The notes under the pieces were generated by a model that was not told the origin of the DNA, did not search any database, and saw only the letters and a list, made by a program, of their open reading frames with translations. This document shows positions 24,630-33,850 of a stretch of 63,324 bases of DNA, piece by piece. The position numbers and the translations under genes are program-made. Source of the stretch: Phil1 sp963643205 (GTDB lineage Bacteria; Bacillota; Clostridia; Christensenellales; CAG-138); assembly GCA_963643205.1 (NCBI GenBank), contig CAVIJJ010000005.1, positions 1 through 63,324 of the forward strand. Direction: 5' to 3'. How positions within the stretch are numbered: position 1 is the first letter of the stretch; each line of letters opens with the position of its first letter.

Positions 24630-25568
24630 TTAAATCCCGCCGAAATATTGATTAACTGCCCATTCCGCCGCCTCCCGAACGGGGTCCAAAGGGGAGGAAA
24701 GGCAGGCGCGAATCTCGTTTTCATAAAGCCCTTCGCGCGCGGCAAACGCTATGGCCTCCATCGTAAGGCGGCCGCGCCCGGTTATATTCTTTCCGGCGAT
24801 AAGCCTTGCGGCCTTGGTGTCGCCCTCAATAAGCCGCTTCAGATCAAACGCGCGTATCATGTCCGCGTCGGGTTCAACGCGCCTGAGCGCGGCGTTTCTC
24901 GGGCATACGCTCTGGCATATTTCGCAGCCCAAAAACGTTTGCTGGTTAAGGCGCACCTCATCCGTGTAGCGTGAATTCATAATGTATCGCATGCAGCGGC
25001 GAACATTTAAGCCGTTTTGTGATATCGCTCCCATGGGGCAGGCCCTTATGCAGGCGGTGCAGCCCTCGGGACAGATAGGCTCTTCCTTTGGGGAGGTGAA
25101 GCGAATTTCCTCCGCGGGGGAGTATAAAACCATAGTTTCGAGCGCCATGCGGGTGCCATAGGGATAAATGCTCAGAAGCCCGTTTTTGCCCTGATACCCG
25201 ATTTTGTTCGCAAGGCACAGCGCGCGCGCCGGAAGAAAACAGCGCTCTATGCATAATCCTTCGTTTTTCAGCTCTGCTTCAACATTCCTTGCCGCGTGGT
25301 AGGCCATGTTGCTTGCGGTATAATAGGGGCTTAATCTTGTGCCGTTTTTATAGGGATTGTATGCCCAAATCAGGACTACGGCGCACGAGGCGCCCGGGTA
25401 TGCCGAAACAAGATCGTAGGGCATGCCGGAATCGGTTCCGTATAACGATGAATATTTATGCCATTCGTCGAGCTGCTGCAATTTTAGGATGAGCATACCT
25501 GCAAAACCGTGCTTTTTCGCGCAGGTGTATATTTTGTAATCAAAACCGTTTTTTGATGTCGCTTCCAT
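24630..25568 (-). CDS. Epoxyqueuosine reductase QueG-like 4Fe-4S protein
   Basis: 312 residues, slightly shorter than QueG (about 350-380). Two ferredoxin-type cluster motifs are clear: CPEGCTACIRACP (about residues 157-169) and CEICQSVCP (about 208-216). The N-terminal half resembles the corrinoid-binding region of QueG (AYPGASCAVVLIWAY, GTRMALETM). QueG reduces epoxyqueuosine in tRNA; some homologues are paralogues of other function, and weak N-terminal conservation makes that possible. The ATG is 8 bases after an extended -10 (TGATATACT), with no ribosome site, so the mRNA may be leaderless. Divergent from rnfC. Confidence 0.72.
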   Translation of the reverse strand: MEATSKNGFDYKIYTCAKKHGFAGMLILKLQQLDEWHKYSSLYGTDSGMPYDLVSAYPGASCAVVLIWAYNPYKNGTRLSPYYTASNMAYHAARNVEAELKNEGLCIERCFLPARALCLANKIGYQGKNGLLSIYPYGTRMALETMVLYSPAEEIRFTSPKEEPICPEGCTACIRACPMGAISQNGLNVRRCMRYIMNSRYTDEVRLNQQTFLGCEICQSVCPRNAALRRVEPDADMIRAFDLKRLIEGDTKAARLIAGKNITGRGRLTMEAIAFAAREGLYENEIRACLSSPLDPVREAAEWAVNQYFGGI

Positions 25569-25575
25569 GGCTGTG

Positions 25576-25584
25576 AGTATATCA
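25576..25584 (-). promoter_or_regulatory. Extended -10 promoter directly at the QueG-like start
   Basis: Minus strand TG-A-TATACT, ending 7 bases before the ATG. No clear -35. Confidence 0.55.
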
Positions 25585-25666
25585 CAGTTAACAGGTAAAG
25601 TATAGTAAACTCAACAAAAGTTAAAAAACTAACGAGAATTAAGTACTACACGAGTATAAAAATATA

Positions 25667-25675
25667 TGATATAAT
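25667..25675 (+). promoter_or_regulatory. Extended -10 promoter of the rnf operon
   Basis: TG-A-TATAAT about 100 bases upstream of rnfC; the leader between holds a small ATGCA/TGCAT hairpin. Confidence 0.55.
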
Positions 25676-25774
25676 GTCGCGAGTGAAGCAATGATGTGAC
25701 GAAATCCGTTCGCATGCATTTTGCATTTTTATCAACAACATAATCCGCAACAATTTGAAAGGCAGGTGCTTTGT

Positions 25775-27103
25775 TTGCCAAAGTATTCCTTCAAGGGCGG
25801 CGTGCATCCTCTGCATTCCCAGCATGAGGGCAAAATGCCGACCCGAAACGCACCGATAAGGGACTTTGTTTCCGACTCGGTGGTTATTCCGATGAGCATG
25901 CATCTGGGCGCACCCTCTAAGCCTTGCGTCAGCAAGGGCGACCATGTAAAGGTCGGTCAGCTTATAGGTGAGCCCGTGGGCGGTTTGGGCCTTCCCGTGC
26001 ATGCCAGCGTATCCGGCGAGGTTACCGCCGTTGAGCCCAGGCTTATCACCGGTGCTGCGCCCGTAATGTGCGTTTGCATCAAGAATGATTTTGCCGACGA
26101 ATGGGTAGAGGATCTTCACGGCTACGGCAACGTTGAAACCGTTGATCCCGCGCTTATAATCCCCGCCATAAAGGCGGCGGGCGTTTGCGGCATGGGCGGC
26201 GCAAGCTTCCCCGCGCACGTTAAGCTTACCCTTCAGGAAGGAAAAACCTGCGATACCATAATCCTTAACGGATCCGAGTGCGAAACATTCCTTACCGCGG
26301 ACTATCGCCTTATGATAGAAGAGCCCCGCAAGGTTGTGGACGGTCTTCGCGCCGAGATGCGCGCGCTTAACGTAAAGCGCGGCGTTATAGCCATTGAGGA
26401 TAACAAGATGGAGGCCGTTGAGGCCATGCGCAAGGCGGCAGCCGGCCGCGACGGCGTAGAGATAGCGGTGCTCAGGACCAAGTACCCGCAGGGCGGTGAA
26501 AAGCAGCTGATCCATGCCATTACCGGCCGCCAGGTTCCCAGCGGAAAGCTGCCCATAGAGGTGCATACAATAGTTACAAACGTTGCCACGGCCGCCGCTA
26601 TAGCGGACGCGGTAATTGACGGCAAGCCCCTTATAAGCCGCATAACCACCGTTACCGGCAAGGTAAACAACCCCTCCAACCTTCGCGTAAGGGTCGGCAC
26701 CATAGTGTCCGACATTATAGGTGAGTGCGGAGGATACAGCGAGGAAGCCGGAAAGATAGTTATGGGCGGCGGCATGACCGGCATCTGCACGGCCAGCACC
26801 GATATACCCATTGCCAAGGCAAACGGCGGCGTTGTGGTATACAACGAAAAAGAAGCGCAGAGCGTTGAGGAAGAGCCCTGCATACGCTGCGCGCATTGCG
26901 TAGAGGCCTGCCCGATGGGCCTTAACCCCTACAAGCTTAAGCATCTTTGCGATGCGGGTGATCTGGAAGGCGCCAAGGCCAACCATGTTATGGACTGCAT
27001 AGTCTGCGGCTGCTGCTCCTACGCCTGCCCCTCAAGAAGATGGCTGACCGCGGCATTTAAGAACACCAAGGACGCCATAGCAGCCGCGGCAAGGAGGAAG
27101 TAA
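25775..27103 (+). CDS. rnfC: Rnf electron transport complex subunit C
   Basis: 442 residues from the TTG at 25775, which follows an AGGTG site and gives the usual N-terminus (PKYSFKGGVHP). RnfC is the peripheral NADH-side subunit. Visible are the Gly-rich nucleotide/FMN region (GMGGASFPAHVKL, ILNGSECE) and two [4Fe-4S] motifs near the C-terminus (CIRCAHCVEACP, CIVCGCCSYACP). Rnf couples ferredoxin-to-NAD+ electron flow to Na+ or H+ export. It is the first gene of the operon; rnfD starts 2 bases later. Confidence 0.95.
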   Translation: MPKYSFKGGVHPLHSQHEGKMPTRNAPIRDFVSDSVVIPMSMHLGAPSKPCVSKGDHVKVGQLIGEPVGGLGLPVHASVSGEVTAVEPRLITGAAPVMCVCIKNDFADEWVEDLHGYGNVETVDPALIIPAIKAAGVCGMGGASFPAHVKLTLQEGKTCDTIILNGSECETFLTADYRLMIEEPRKVVDGLRAEMRALNVKRGVIAIEDNKMEAVEAMRKAAAGRDGVEIAVLRTKYPQGGEKQLIHAITGRQVPSGKLPIEVHTIVTNVATAAAIADAVIDGKPLISRITTVTGKVNNPSNLRVRVGTIVSDIIGECGGYSEEAGKIVMGGGMTGICTASTDIPIAKANGGVVVYNEKEAQSVEEEPCIRCAHCVEACPMGLNPYKLKHLCDAGDLEGAKANHVMDCIVCGCCSYACPSRRWLTAAFKNTKDAIAAAARRK

Positions 27104-27104
27104 T

Positions 27105-28031
27105 ATGAGCCTGTATCTTTCCACCGCACCCCATGTGCGCAGCCCTCAGAACACCCGCTCCATTATGGGAGACGTTCTGATAGCGCTTGCCCCCGCCACG
27201 ATAGCCGGTATTTATTACTATGGCTGGAACGCCGCGCTTATAGTTGTGCTTTCCACGCTGTCCGCCGTGCTGTTCGAGTATCTGTGGCAGAAGCTTACGC
27301 ATAAAACTATAAGAATAGGCGATCTCAGCGCGGCCGTAACCGGCCTGCTCATCGGCCTTAACCTGCCCCCCACGGCCCCGTGGTGGCTGCCCATAATCGG
27401 CAGCGGCCTTGCGATAATCCTCGTAAAGCAGCTGTTCGGCGGCATTGGCGATAACTTTGTTAACCCCGCGCTGGCGGCTCGCGGCATTCTGCTCGCAAGC
27501 TGGCCCGTTCGCATGACCACCTTTGTTCTGCCCACCTGCTTCAGCGGTGCCGACGCTACCACAAGCGCAACCGTGCTTGCCGGCTATGAAGCAAGCTACA
27601 TGGATATGTTCCTGGGCAACATCCCCGGCTGTATCGGCGAGGTCTGCAAGGCCGCCATACTGCTCGGCTTCCTGTATATGCTCATAAGAAAGGTTATAAC
27701 CTGGCGCATACCGGTAACGTTCCTTGCGGTAGTGTTCGTATTCACGGCTATCCTCGGCGGCGACCCCGTTCAGGCTATACTTTGCGGCGGCGTAATGCTC
27801 GGCGCCGTGTTTATGGCAACGGATTATACCACCAGCCCCATGAGCGCCAAGGGCCAGTTCATATACGCTGCGGGCTGCGGCATAATAGTGGTTATAATCC
27901 GCAACTTCTGTAACTATCCCGAGGGCGTGACCTACGGCATACTCGTTATGAACATAGTCACTCCGCTGCTGGATAAATACGTTAAACCCCGGCTTTATGG
28001 CCGCCTGAAGGAGGAAAAGGCCAATGGCTAA
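27105..28031 (+). CDS. rnfD: Rnf electron transport complex subunit D
   Basis: 308 residues, integral membrane (about 9-10 helices). It keeps a covalent-FMN motif D-A-T-T-S-A-T (residues 150-156, flavin on Thr156 by analogy with RnfD/NqrB). The ApbE flavin transferase is not in this window. Its last 8 bases overlap the start of rnfE, so there is no room for rnfG, which sits here in clostridial rnfCDGEAB. Confidence 0.94.
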   Translation: MSLYLSTAPHVRSPQNTRSIMGDVLIALAPATIAGIYYYGWNAALIVVLSTLSAVLFEYLWQKLTHKTIRIGDLSAAVTGLLIGLNLPPTAPWWLPIIGSGLAIILVKQLFGGIGDNFVNPALAARGILLASWPVRMTTFVLPTCFSGADATTSATVLAGYEASYMDMFLGNIPGCIGEVCKAAILLGFLYMLIRKVITWRIPVTFLAVVFVFTAILGGDPVQAILCGGVMLGAVFMATDYTTSPMSAKGQFIYAAGCGIIVVIIRNFCNYPEGVTYGILVMNIVTPLLDKYVKPRLYGRLKEEKANG

Positions 28032-28668
28032 GAAAGAAAAAACAGTCGCCAGCGTATTCTTTAACGGAATACTGAACGAAAACCCGACTCTCAGGCTGGT
28101 GCTGGGCATCTGCCCCACGCTTGCCTCCACAACCAGCGCCTCCAACGCCGTAGGCATGGGCCTTGCGGCAACGTTCGTGCTTGTTGGTTCAAACTTTGTT
28201 ATTTCCCTTTTGAGGAACATAATACCCGACAAGATCCGCATACCCGCGTTCGTCGTTATAATATGTACGTTCGTTACGGTTGTTGAGATGATCGTTAAGG
28301 CATACGTTCCCACGCTTTATGAAAGCCTTGGCATGTTTATACCGCTTATAGTGGTTAACTGCATTATACTGGCGCGCGCCGAGGCGTTCGCCAGCAAGAA
28401 CGGTCCCCTTCTCAGCGCGGCTGACGGCCTGGGCATGGGCTGCGGCTTCACTCTCGCGATAACCGTTATAGGTATTGTCCGCGAGATTCTCGGCAGCGGC
28501 AGCGTGTTCGGCATAAGCCTCTTCGGCGAAAGCTTCGAGCCTATGCTCCTTGCCCTTATGGCACCGGGCGGCTTCCTGGTATTCGGCAGCGTTCTTGGCA
28601 TAGCCAACTACTTCACTCAGAAGGCTGATAAGAAAAAGACTGAGGAGAAAGGAGTTATACGCGCATGA
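28024..28668 (+). CDS. rnfE: Rnf electron transport complex subunit E
   Basis: 214 residues, six membrane helices. The N-terminal FFNGILNENPTLRLVLGICPTLA and the conserved Cys in LGICPTL fit RnfE (RnfA/RnfE share a buried Fe-S centre between them). It overlaps rnfD by 8 bases and rnfA by 4 (ATGA), indicating tight translational coupling. Confidence 0.94.
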   Translation: MAKKEKTVASVFFNGILNENPTLRLVLGICPTLASTTSASNAVGMGLAATFVLVGSNFVISLLRNIIPDKIRIPAFVVIICTFVTVVEMIVKAYVPTLYESLGMFIPLIVVNCIILARAEAFASKNGPLLSAADGLGMGCGFTLAITVIGIVREILGSGSVFGISLFGESFEPMLLALMAPGGFLVFGSVLGIANYFTQKADKKKTEEKGVIRA

Positions 28669-29279
28669 GCGGCATAGCAAAAGTTCTGCTTTTCATGGTG
28701 AACTGCATACTCACCAACAACTTCATTTTCTCTCGTTACCTTGGTAACTGCCCGTTCCTCGGCGTATCAAACAAGGTTGAAACCGCCACGGGCATGGGCC
28801 TGGCCGTTACGTTCGTTATGGGTATCGCCAGCCTGTTCACTTACCTGATTTACACCTATATTCTGGTACCGCTCGGACTGAGCTACCTTTCAACCATAGT
28901 GTTCATACTGGTTATCGCCAGCCTTGTTCAGATAGTTGAAATGTTCATCAAAAAGAGCAGTCCCTCCCTTTATAAGGCGCTTGGTATATACCTGCCCCTT
29001 ATAACCACCAACTGCGCGGTTCTGGGCGTTTGCCTGCTCAACATCGGCAGCCCCATAACCATTGGCGGCGAGGTACTGGAATACAATCTGCTTTATTCCG
29101 TGCTTAACGGCATATTCGGCGCTCTCGGCTTCCTGCTTGCCATAGTCCTTATGGCCGGCGTAAGGGAAAGGCTTGAAACGTCCAAAATACCGGAGTGCCT
29201 TAGGGGCTTCTCCAGCTCGCTGATAATCGCCGGCCTGATGTCCGTGGCGTTCATGGGCTTCGCGGGCCTCGGCGCATAA
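28665..29279 (+). CDS. rnfA: Rnf electron transport complex subunit A
   Basis: 204 residues, six membrane helices, homologous to RnfE. NNFIFSRYLGNCPFLG and ITTNCAVLGVCL hold the cysteines expected for the intramembrane iron-sulfur centre. Start overlaps the rnfE stop. Confidence 0.95.
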   Translation: MSGIAKVLLFMVNCILTNNFIFSRYLGNCPFLGVSNKVETATGMGLAVTFVMGIASLFTYLIYTYILVPLGLSYLSTIVFILVIASLVQIVEMFIKKSSPSLYKALGIYLPLITTNCAVLGVCLLNIGSPITIGGEVLEYNLLYSVLNGIFGALGFLLAIVLMAGVRERLETSKIPECLRGFSSSLIIAGLMSVAFMGFAGLGA

Positions 29280-29292
29280 GGAGGGAACGAAT

Positions 29293-30096
29293 ATGAATTG
29301 GATCCCCGTATTGCTTGCCTTTGGTGTGCTTGGCATAGTAGGCCTTATATTCGGCATACTGCTTGAGATTGCGGATAAAAAGCTTTCCGTTGAGGTAGAC
29401 CCCAGGGTCGGTAAGGTTGCCGAAGCTCTGGGCGGCGCCAACTGCGGTGCCTGCGGATACGCCGGCTGTGCCGCGTTCGCGGAGGCTGTTGTAAAGGGCG
29501 AGGCTCAGCCCAACGGCTGCGCCGCCGCAAACCTTGCCGCGATAAGCGAAGCGCTCGGCATCACGGTTGAAGAAAAGGAAAAGATGGTTGCCCGCGTTAT
29601 ATGCCAGGGCCACAGCGGCATTGCCGTGGATAGGTATAAATACGATGGTTACACCAGCTGCGCCGTTGCCGCCTCCCTGTCCGGCGGCCCCAAGATGTGC
29701 TCCTACGCCTGCATAGGCCTCGGAGACTGCGTGCGCGTTTGTAAGTTCGGCGCCATCAGCCTGGATAACGGCATTGCGAACATAAACCCCAACGTTTGCG
29801 TTGCCTGCGGAAACTGCGAAAAGGCCTGCCCCAGAAGCGCGATTAAGATCGTGCCTGCCGATGCTAAGGTTCAGGTGCTCTGCCGCAATAAGGACGTTGG
29901 CCGTGTTGCCCGCGCCGCCTGCATGAAGGCCTGCATAGGCTGCGGCCGCTGCGTTAAGGAATGCCAATACGGCGCTATAAGCGTTGTGGACGGCTATGCT
30001 CACATAGATCTTGATAAGTGCACGCGCTGCGGCGCCTGTGCCAAGGTTTGCCCCTGCGGCTGCATAATCGACTACTCCGTGCAGCAGCCCGAGTAA
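29293..30096 (+). CDS. rnfB: Rnf electron transport complex subunit B
   Basis: 267 residues. An N-terminal membrane helix (about 5-25), then the NCGACGYAGC cluster motif followed by a second Cys-containing region, and four more CxxC/CxxCxxxC-type motifs (CIGLGDCVRVC, CVACGNCEKACP, CIGCGRCVKEC, CTRCGACAKVCP). It takes electrons from reduced ferredoxin. GGAGG ribosome site, 13 bases after rnfA. A terminator follows. Confidence 0.95.
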   Translation: MNWIPVLLAFGVLGIVGLIFGILLEIADKKLSVEVDPRVGKVAEALGGANCGACGYAGCAAFAEAVVKGEAQPNGCAAANLAAISEALGITVEEKEKMVARVICQGHSGIAVDRYKYDGYTSCAVAASLSGGPKMCSYACIGLGDCVRVCKFGAISLDNGIANINPNVCVACGNCEKACPRSAIKIVPADAKVQVLCRNKDVGRVARAACMKACIGCGRCVKECQYGAISVVDGYAHIDLDKCTRCGACAKVCPCGCIIDYSVQQPE

Positions 30097-30117
30097 TCAA
30101 AAACAAAGCTCAAATAC

Positions 30118-30152
30118 AGCTCCCGACCTATCAACGGACCGGGAGCTTTTTT
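30118..30152 (+). terminator. Intrinsic terminator of the rnf operon
   Basis: AGCTCCCG/CGGGAGCT stem (30118-30125 with 30140-30147), then T6. Confidence 0.85.
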
Positions 30153-30185
30153 ATGATGAAGTATAAAACCAAAAGGAGAACCCCC

Positions 30186-30758
30186 ATGTACTATCACGCA
30201 TCGCCCGTAGGCGGCATTACTCGGCTGGAGCCTAGAATTTCAAATCACGGCGTGCCGCTCGTCTACTTTTCCCGCAAAAGGGAAAATGTGCTCGTTTACC
30301 TGAGCAACGCCGTGGAAAAGTACTGCCGCGAGACCGGCTTCGCGCACACCGGGCCATACTCCAAGTGGGGGCCGTACGGTTTCAATAAGGACGGTATCCA
30401 GCAGCTGGGCGAATATTATCCCAATGCGCTTATTGACACCTACAAGGGCGTGTCCGGCTATATCTACCGCGCCGAAACGGTAGCGGACTCGGGCTTTGCG
30501 GTTGGCATTCCGGACGCCGTTACGAGCAGCGAGCCGGTCAATATATCTGCCGTTGAGTTCGTGCCGGATGCTTACGAGGCTATTCTGCGGGCCGAGAGCG
30601 AAGGCCTGCTTATACTTGAACGATATGAGGATATATCGGAGAAAATGCGCGCGTGGATTGGCAAAACAATTCAAAGTGAGTACGAAAATTCCAAAGAACA
30701 CCCCGATTACCGCCACTTTTTGCAGGGCAAATTCCCGGATATCCTGCGAAAAGACTGA
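30186..30758 (+). CDS. Hypothetical protein
   Basis: 190 residues from the ATG at 30186, which has AAGGAG upstream; the long frame from 30018 overlaps rnfB and is rejected. N-terminus MYYHASPVGGITRLEPR and the later VYFSRKRENVLVYLSNAVE, YIYRAETVADSG and HPDY...FLQGKFP resemble the ADP-ribosyltransferase/RNA 2'-phosphotransferase-like or DarT-like small families that start with a YHxS/T strand, but this is only a resemblance. Soluble. It stands between two terminators. Confidence 0.7.
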   Translation: MYYHASPVGGITRLEPRISNHGVPLVYFSRKRENVLVYLSNAVEKYCRETGFAHTGPYSKWGPYGFNKDGIQQLGEYYPNALIDTYKGVSGYIYRAETVADSGFAVGIPDAVTSSEPVNISAVEFVPDAYEAILRAESEGLLILERYEDISEKMRAWIGKTIQSEYENSKEHPDYRHFLQGKFPDILRKD

Positions 30759-30797
30759 CCGCAAAAATCGGCGGGACGGCACCCAAAAACCAAAAGA

Positions 30798-30822
30798 AGC
30801 GGCCTTAGGCCGCTCCTTTTTT
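30798..30822. terminator. Intrinsic terminator between convergent genes
   Basis: AGCGGCC-TTA-GGCCGCT stem followed by CC and T6 on the plus side. Confidence 0.8.
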
Positions 30823-30836
30823 AGATTAAGCGTGTA

Positions 30837-31643
30837 TTAAAGAACAAAGTAGAGGAAGCGCATGGCATCGAACCAATCGGTGCACTCGAACTCGACCGTG
30901 CGCGCGCCGGTCTGCTTGGCTCCGGGATAGAAGCCGCCGCCGTAGGCCTTGAAGTGCTCCTTAAAGTTTACCTCGATATGGTACTTCTCGCTCTGCGGGA
31001 ACATAAGGTCTTCCTTCTTCTTGGTGGCTATGGCCTCGGATACGGTTTCGCGTATGCGGCGAACGGCCACGTCGGGATGCAGCGTAAGCGCGCCTGCGCC
31101 GGTACCTTCGTTGGTGGGTACGGTGGCTATGTTGGGGTTAATCTCGTTCATCCATTCGCAAAGGCCGCGGTCTCCGCAAACGCAGTATATAGGAACGTTC
31201 ATGGTGCTGGCGATAAGGGAATTGAGCATAAGCTCGGGCGCGAGCATGCCGTTTACCTTAACGTAGTTGTTCTGGGTATTCATGGTGTGGGAAAGGGGAT
31301 TGCCGTTCATCTGGGCCGCGCTGTGGTAGCCGGTGAACACCACGCCGTCAAACGTGTTATCAAGGCCGAACATCATGGAAAGGGGACTGCGAGCCCAGCC
31401 GCGGAAAACGCGGGTGTATTCGGGGAGCTTGGCGGGGTTCAGATTGCGGGCGGAGTCGTGCGCGTCCTTAACAACTATTTCATCAATGCCTGCGTCATGC
31501 GCGCCCTCGCAGGCGGCGGCAACTTCACGGGTCATCTGATTGGAAAAATAATCATAGTCGTGGGGCATGGAACGCTCGGTTTCGTTCCAGTTGACAATAC
31601 CCGCGGTACCTTCGATATCCGCGCTGATAAACAGTTTTTTCAT
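30837..31643 (-). CDS. dppA: M55 family metallopeptidase (D-aminopeptidase DppA-like)
   Basis: 268 residues, normal. It keeps the metal ligands of DppA: SADIEGTAG (Asp, Glu) at the N-terminus, KDAHDSARN, GYHS, and the later LP-like region. DppA cleaves N-terminal D-amino acids, for example D-Ala peptides from the cell wall, in the cytosol as a decamer. Start at 31643 is chosen since AAGGAG lies 10 bases upstream; the ATG three codons earlier lies almost on top of that site. Confidence 0.92.
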   Translation of the reverse strand: MKKLFISADIEGTAGIVNWNETERSMPHDYDYFSNQMTREVAAACEGAHDAGIDEIVVKDAHDSARNLNPAKLPEYTRVFRGWARSPLSMMFGLDNTFDGVVFTGYHSAAQMNGNPLSHTMNTQNNYVKVNGMLAPELMLNSLIASTMNVPIYCVCGDRGLCEWMNEINPNIATVPTNEGTGAGALTLHPDVAVRRIRETVSEAIATKKKEDLMFPQSEKYHIEVNFKEHFKAYGGGFYPGAKQTGARTVEFECTDWFDAMRFLYFVL

Positions 31644-31684
31644 TGATATCATTCTCCTTGTTTTTTCTAATATAAATTTAACGG

Positions 31685-32620
31685 TTAAAAGCCGTACTTG
31701 TCAAGAAAAGCATTGACTGTTTCGTAATATTTTTCGCGGTTCACGCTTATGCTGCGCACATGCCCCGCCCCGGGGCAGATATAGAGCGCCTTTTTGCCGC
31801 GCTTAATGTCATAAAGCCTTAATGTGTTGGTGTATGGGATAAGTTTATCCGCCGTGCCGTGGATGAAAAGAACGGGCACATCGGCAAGGCCGTTTTTCCG
31901 CCTAAGCTCGTTTGCGGGCGAAACATCGCTGTATTCAAAGCCCGCGCGCATTTTCAGTATCATGTTCGCGCAGCGCTCAAACGGCCACGCGGGCAGGTGC
32001 TTCATTGAACGCAGGTTATACATAAGCTGGTCGTGAAGATCCGCGAACGGGCAATCGGCAACGACAAAGTCCGGCGGATTGGAGCCCGCGGCGCATAAAA
32101 GCACGGTGGCACCGCCCATTGAATCCCCGTGAACGCCAACGGTGCAGGGCTTTTCGGGGTAACCCTTGTCGCGCCGGGCAAGAGCCACAAGCCTTGCCAG
32201 GTCGTCCCGCTCAAGGTAGCCCATGGTGCAGTATTTTCCTTCGGAAGTGCCGCTGTTTCGCTGATGATAAAGCAAAACGTCGTACCCGCGCCGCATGTAT
32301 ATGCGGGCGTATTTAAGCTCCGATTCGCGGCGCACCCAAAATCCGTGCGCAAGCACGCAAACCTTGTCGGTGGGCTGCTTGGCCCTGTACCAGCAGTAAT
32401 CAAGCCTTACGCCGTCCTTGGCGATAATGCTGCCCTCTTCATCGGGAATCATGGCTTCCATCTCGCCCGGGGCAAAGTTGCCGCGCTCAATTTCATGCTG
32501 TATAACCTCCTCAATAGAGGAACGCTTGGGCGTGATGACCAGCTTTATAAGCATCCATGATACCGTAAATATAAAGGCGGCCGCAATAATGACCGAAGCG
32601 ATAATAATCAACAGCCACAT
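31685..32620 (-). CDS. Alpha/beta hydrolase with N-terminal membrane anchor
   Basis: 311 residues. One N-terminal membrane helix (about 1-28), then an alpha/beta hydrolase domain: oxyanion region LAHGFWV, nucleophile elbow GDSMGG, Asp in VLFIHGTADKLIPY and catalytic His in PGAGHVRS. Resembles BAAT/YqkD-type esterases/peptidases. The ATG at 32620 has GAGG at good distance; the GTG three codons upstream lies within the site. It lies 27 bases after alr and may be co-transcribed with it. Confidence 0.85.
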   Translation of the reverse strand: MWLLIIIASVIIAAAFIFTVSWMLIKLVITPKRSSIEEVIQHEIERGNFAPGEMEAMIPDEEGSIIAKDGVRLDYCWYRAKQPTDKVCVLAHGFWVRRESELKYARIYMRRGYDVLLYHQRNSGTSEGKYCTMGYLERDDLARLVALARRDKGYPEKPCTVGVHGDSMGGATVLLCAAGSNPPDFVVADCPFADLHDQLMYNLRSMKHLPAWPFERCANMILKMRAGFEYSDVSPANELRRKNGLADVPVLFIHGTADKLIPYTNTLRLYDIKRGKKALYICPGAGHVRSISVNREKYYETVNAFLDKYGF

Positions 32621-32647
32621 CACAGCCACCTCTTTTCGTCTTTTATT

Positions 32648-33784
32648 TTAGTCTTCGTTAATATAAACCCTGGGTACGCGCTTTGTCACCAGGCAGGTAA
32701 GCTCATAGTTTATGGTGCCAACCTTCTGCGCCGCGTCTTCCCAAGAAATGGAGTCTCCGCCGATAAGGGTAACCTCATCGCCGCGCTTTACCTTTTCCTT
32801 ATCCGCAAGTACCATGCACATATCCATGCAGATGCGGCCGGCCTGCTCGTAGCGGGTGCCGTTTATGGTAACGGTGGTATTGTTTGAAAGGCGGCGGGGA
32901 TAACCGTCCGCGTAGCCCGCGAGCACAACGGCGGTGGTAAAGGGCTTGTCTCCCTTAAAGGTGCGGCCGTAGCTTACGGTTGCGCCGGCGGGGAAATCAC
33001 GAACCTGGGAAACGTGACTCTTAAGGGTCATAACAGGCTTAAGCGGGCCGTACTGGGGCACGCTGTCCGGATACATACCGTAAAGTATAACGCCCTCACG
33101 AACCATGTCTATCTGCGTTTCGGGGTGATAGAGTATGCCCGCGCTGTTGCTGGTGTGGCAGGTTTCGGGCCTTAAACCCTTTTCGGTAAGGTAGTTCATA
33201 ACGGTTTTGTAGTTATCAAGCTGATAGGCCGTGAACTGATCCTGGTCGGGGGTATCGGCTACGCAGAAGTGCGTATACATGCCGGTAACCTTAACGTTTG
33301 AAAGCTTGCTCATGCGCTCGGCGGCCTTTGCGGCCTCCATGGCGGCATCGTGACCCTGCGCGAAAAGACCCGCGCGGCTCATGCCGGTATCAAGCTTAAT
33401 GTGGCCCTTTACGGTAACGCCCGCGGCCTTTGCGGCCTCGTTCAGCTCCAGGGCGTGGCTTTCGTCAACAAGGGTCTGGGTAATGTCCAGATCCGCGAGC
33501 ACCTTGGCGTATTCATGGGAAGTGTAGCCAAGTATAAGTATGGTCTTGGTGATGCCGCCCTGCCTAAGCTCAACAGCCTCGCTCAGGCAAGCAACCGCAA
33601 ACGCGTCAGCACCGCATTTTTCAAGGTAGCGTCCGCAGCGCACCGCGCCGTGACCGTACGCGTCCGCCTTTATAACGCACATTACCTTTTTGCCGGTAGC
33701 GCGCGCTATTTCATAGTTGTGCTTAAGCGCGGCCATGTCTATTTCCGCCCAGGTGCGGGCGGTGGGAGAAAGAAGTTCGCTCAT
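32648..33784 (-). CDS. alr: Alanine racemase
   Basis: 378 residues, normal. Interconverts L- and D-alanine for peptidoglycan. PLP-Lys39 in VIKADAYGHG, and the second active-site region with RICMDMCM and GGDSISWED are visible. GGAGG site six bases before the ATG. Neighbouring M55 D-aminopeptidase and hydrolase suggest a D-amino-acid/cell-wall metabolism group. Confidence 0.95.
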   Translation of the reverse strand: MSELLSPTARTWAEIDMAALKHNYEIARATGKKVMCVIKADAYGHGAVRCGRYLEKCGADAFAVACLSEAVELRQGGITKTILILGYTSHEYAKVLADLDITQTLVDESHALELNEAAKAAGVTVKGHIKLDTGMSRAGLFAQGHDAAMEAAKAAERMSKLSNVKVTGMYTHFCVADTPDQDQFTAYQLDNYKTVMNYLTEKGLRPETCHTSNSAGILYHPETQIDMVREGVILYGMYPDSVPQYGPLKPVMTLKSHVSQVRDFPAGATVSYGRTFKGDKPFTTAVVLAGYADGYPRRLSNNTTVTINGTRYEQAGRICMDMCMVLADKEKVKRGDEVTLIGGDSISWEDAAQKVGTINYELTCLVTKRVPRVYINED

Positions 33785-33850
33785 ATTATGCCTCCAAAAT
33801 TTGGGCTTTCGCCCTAACAGAGTACAGTTTATTCCAATGAACCGCTTGTG

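Noticed and set aside
25646..28313. Two long minus-strand frames (446 and 418 codons) opposite rnfC and rnfD
   Set aside because: Shadows of the G+C-biased rnf genes; Gly/Ala/His-rich with no domain and no start signals.
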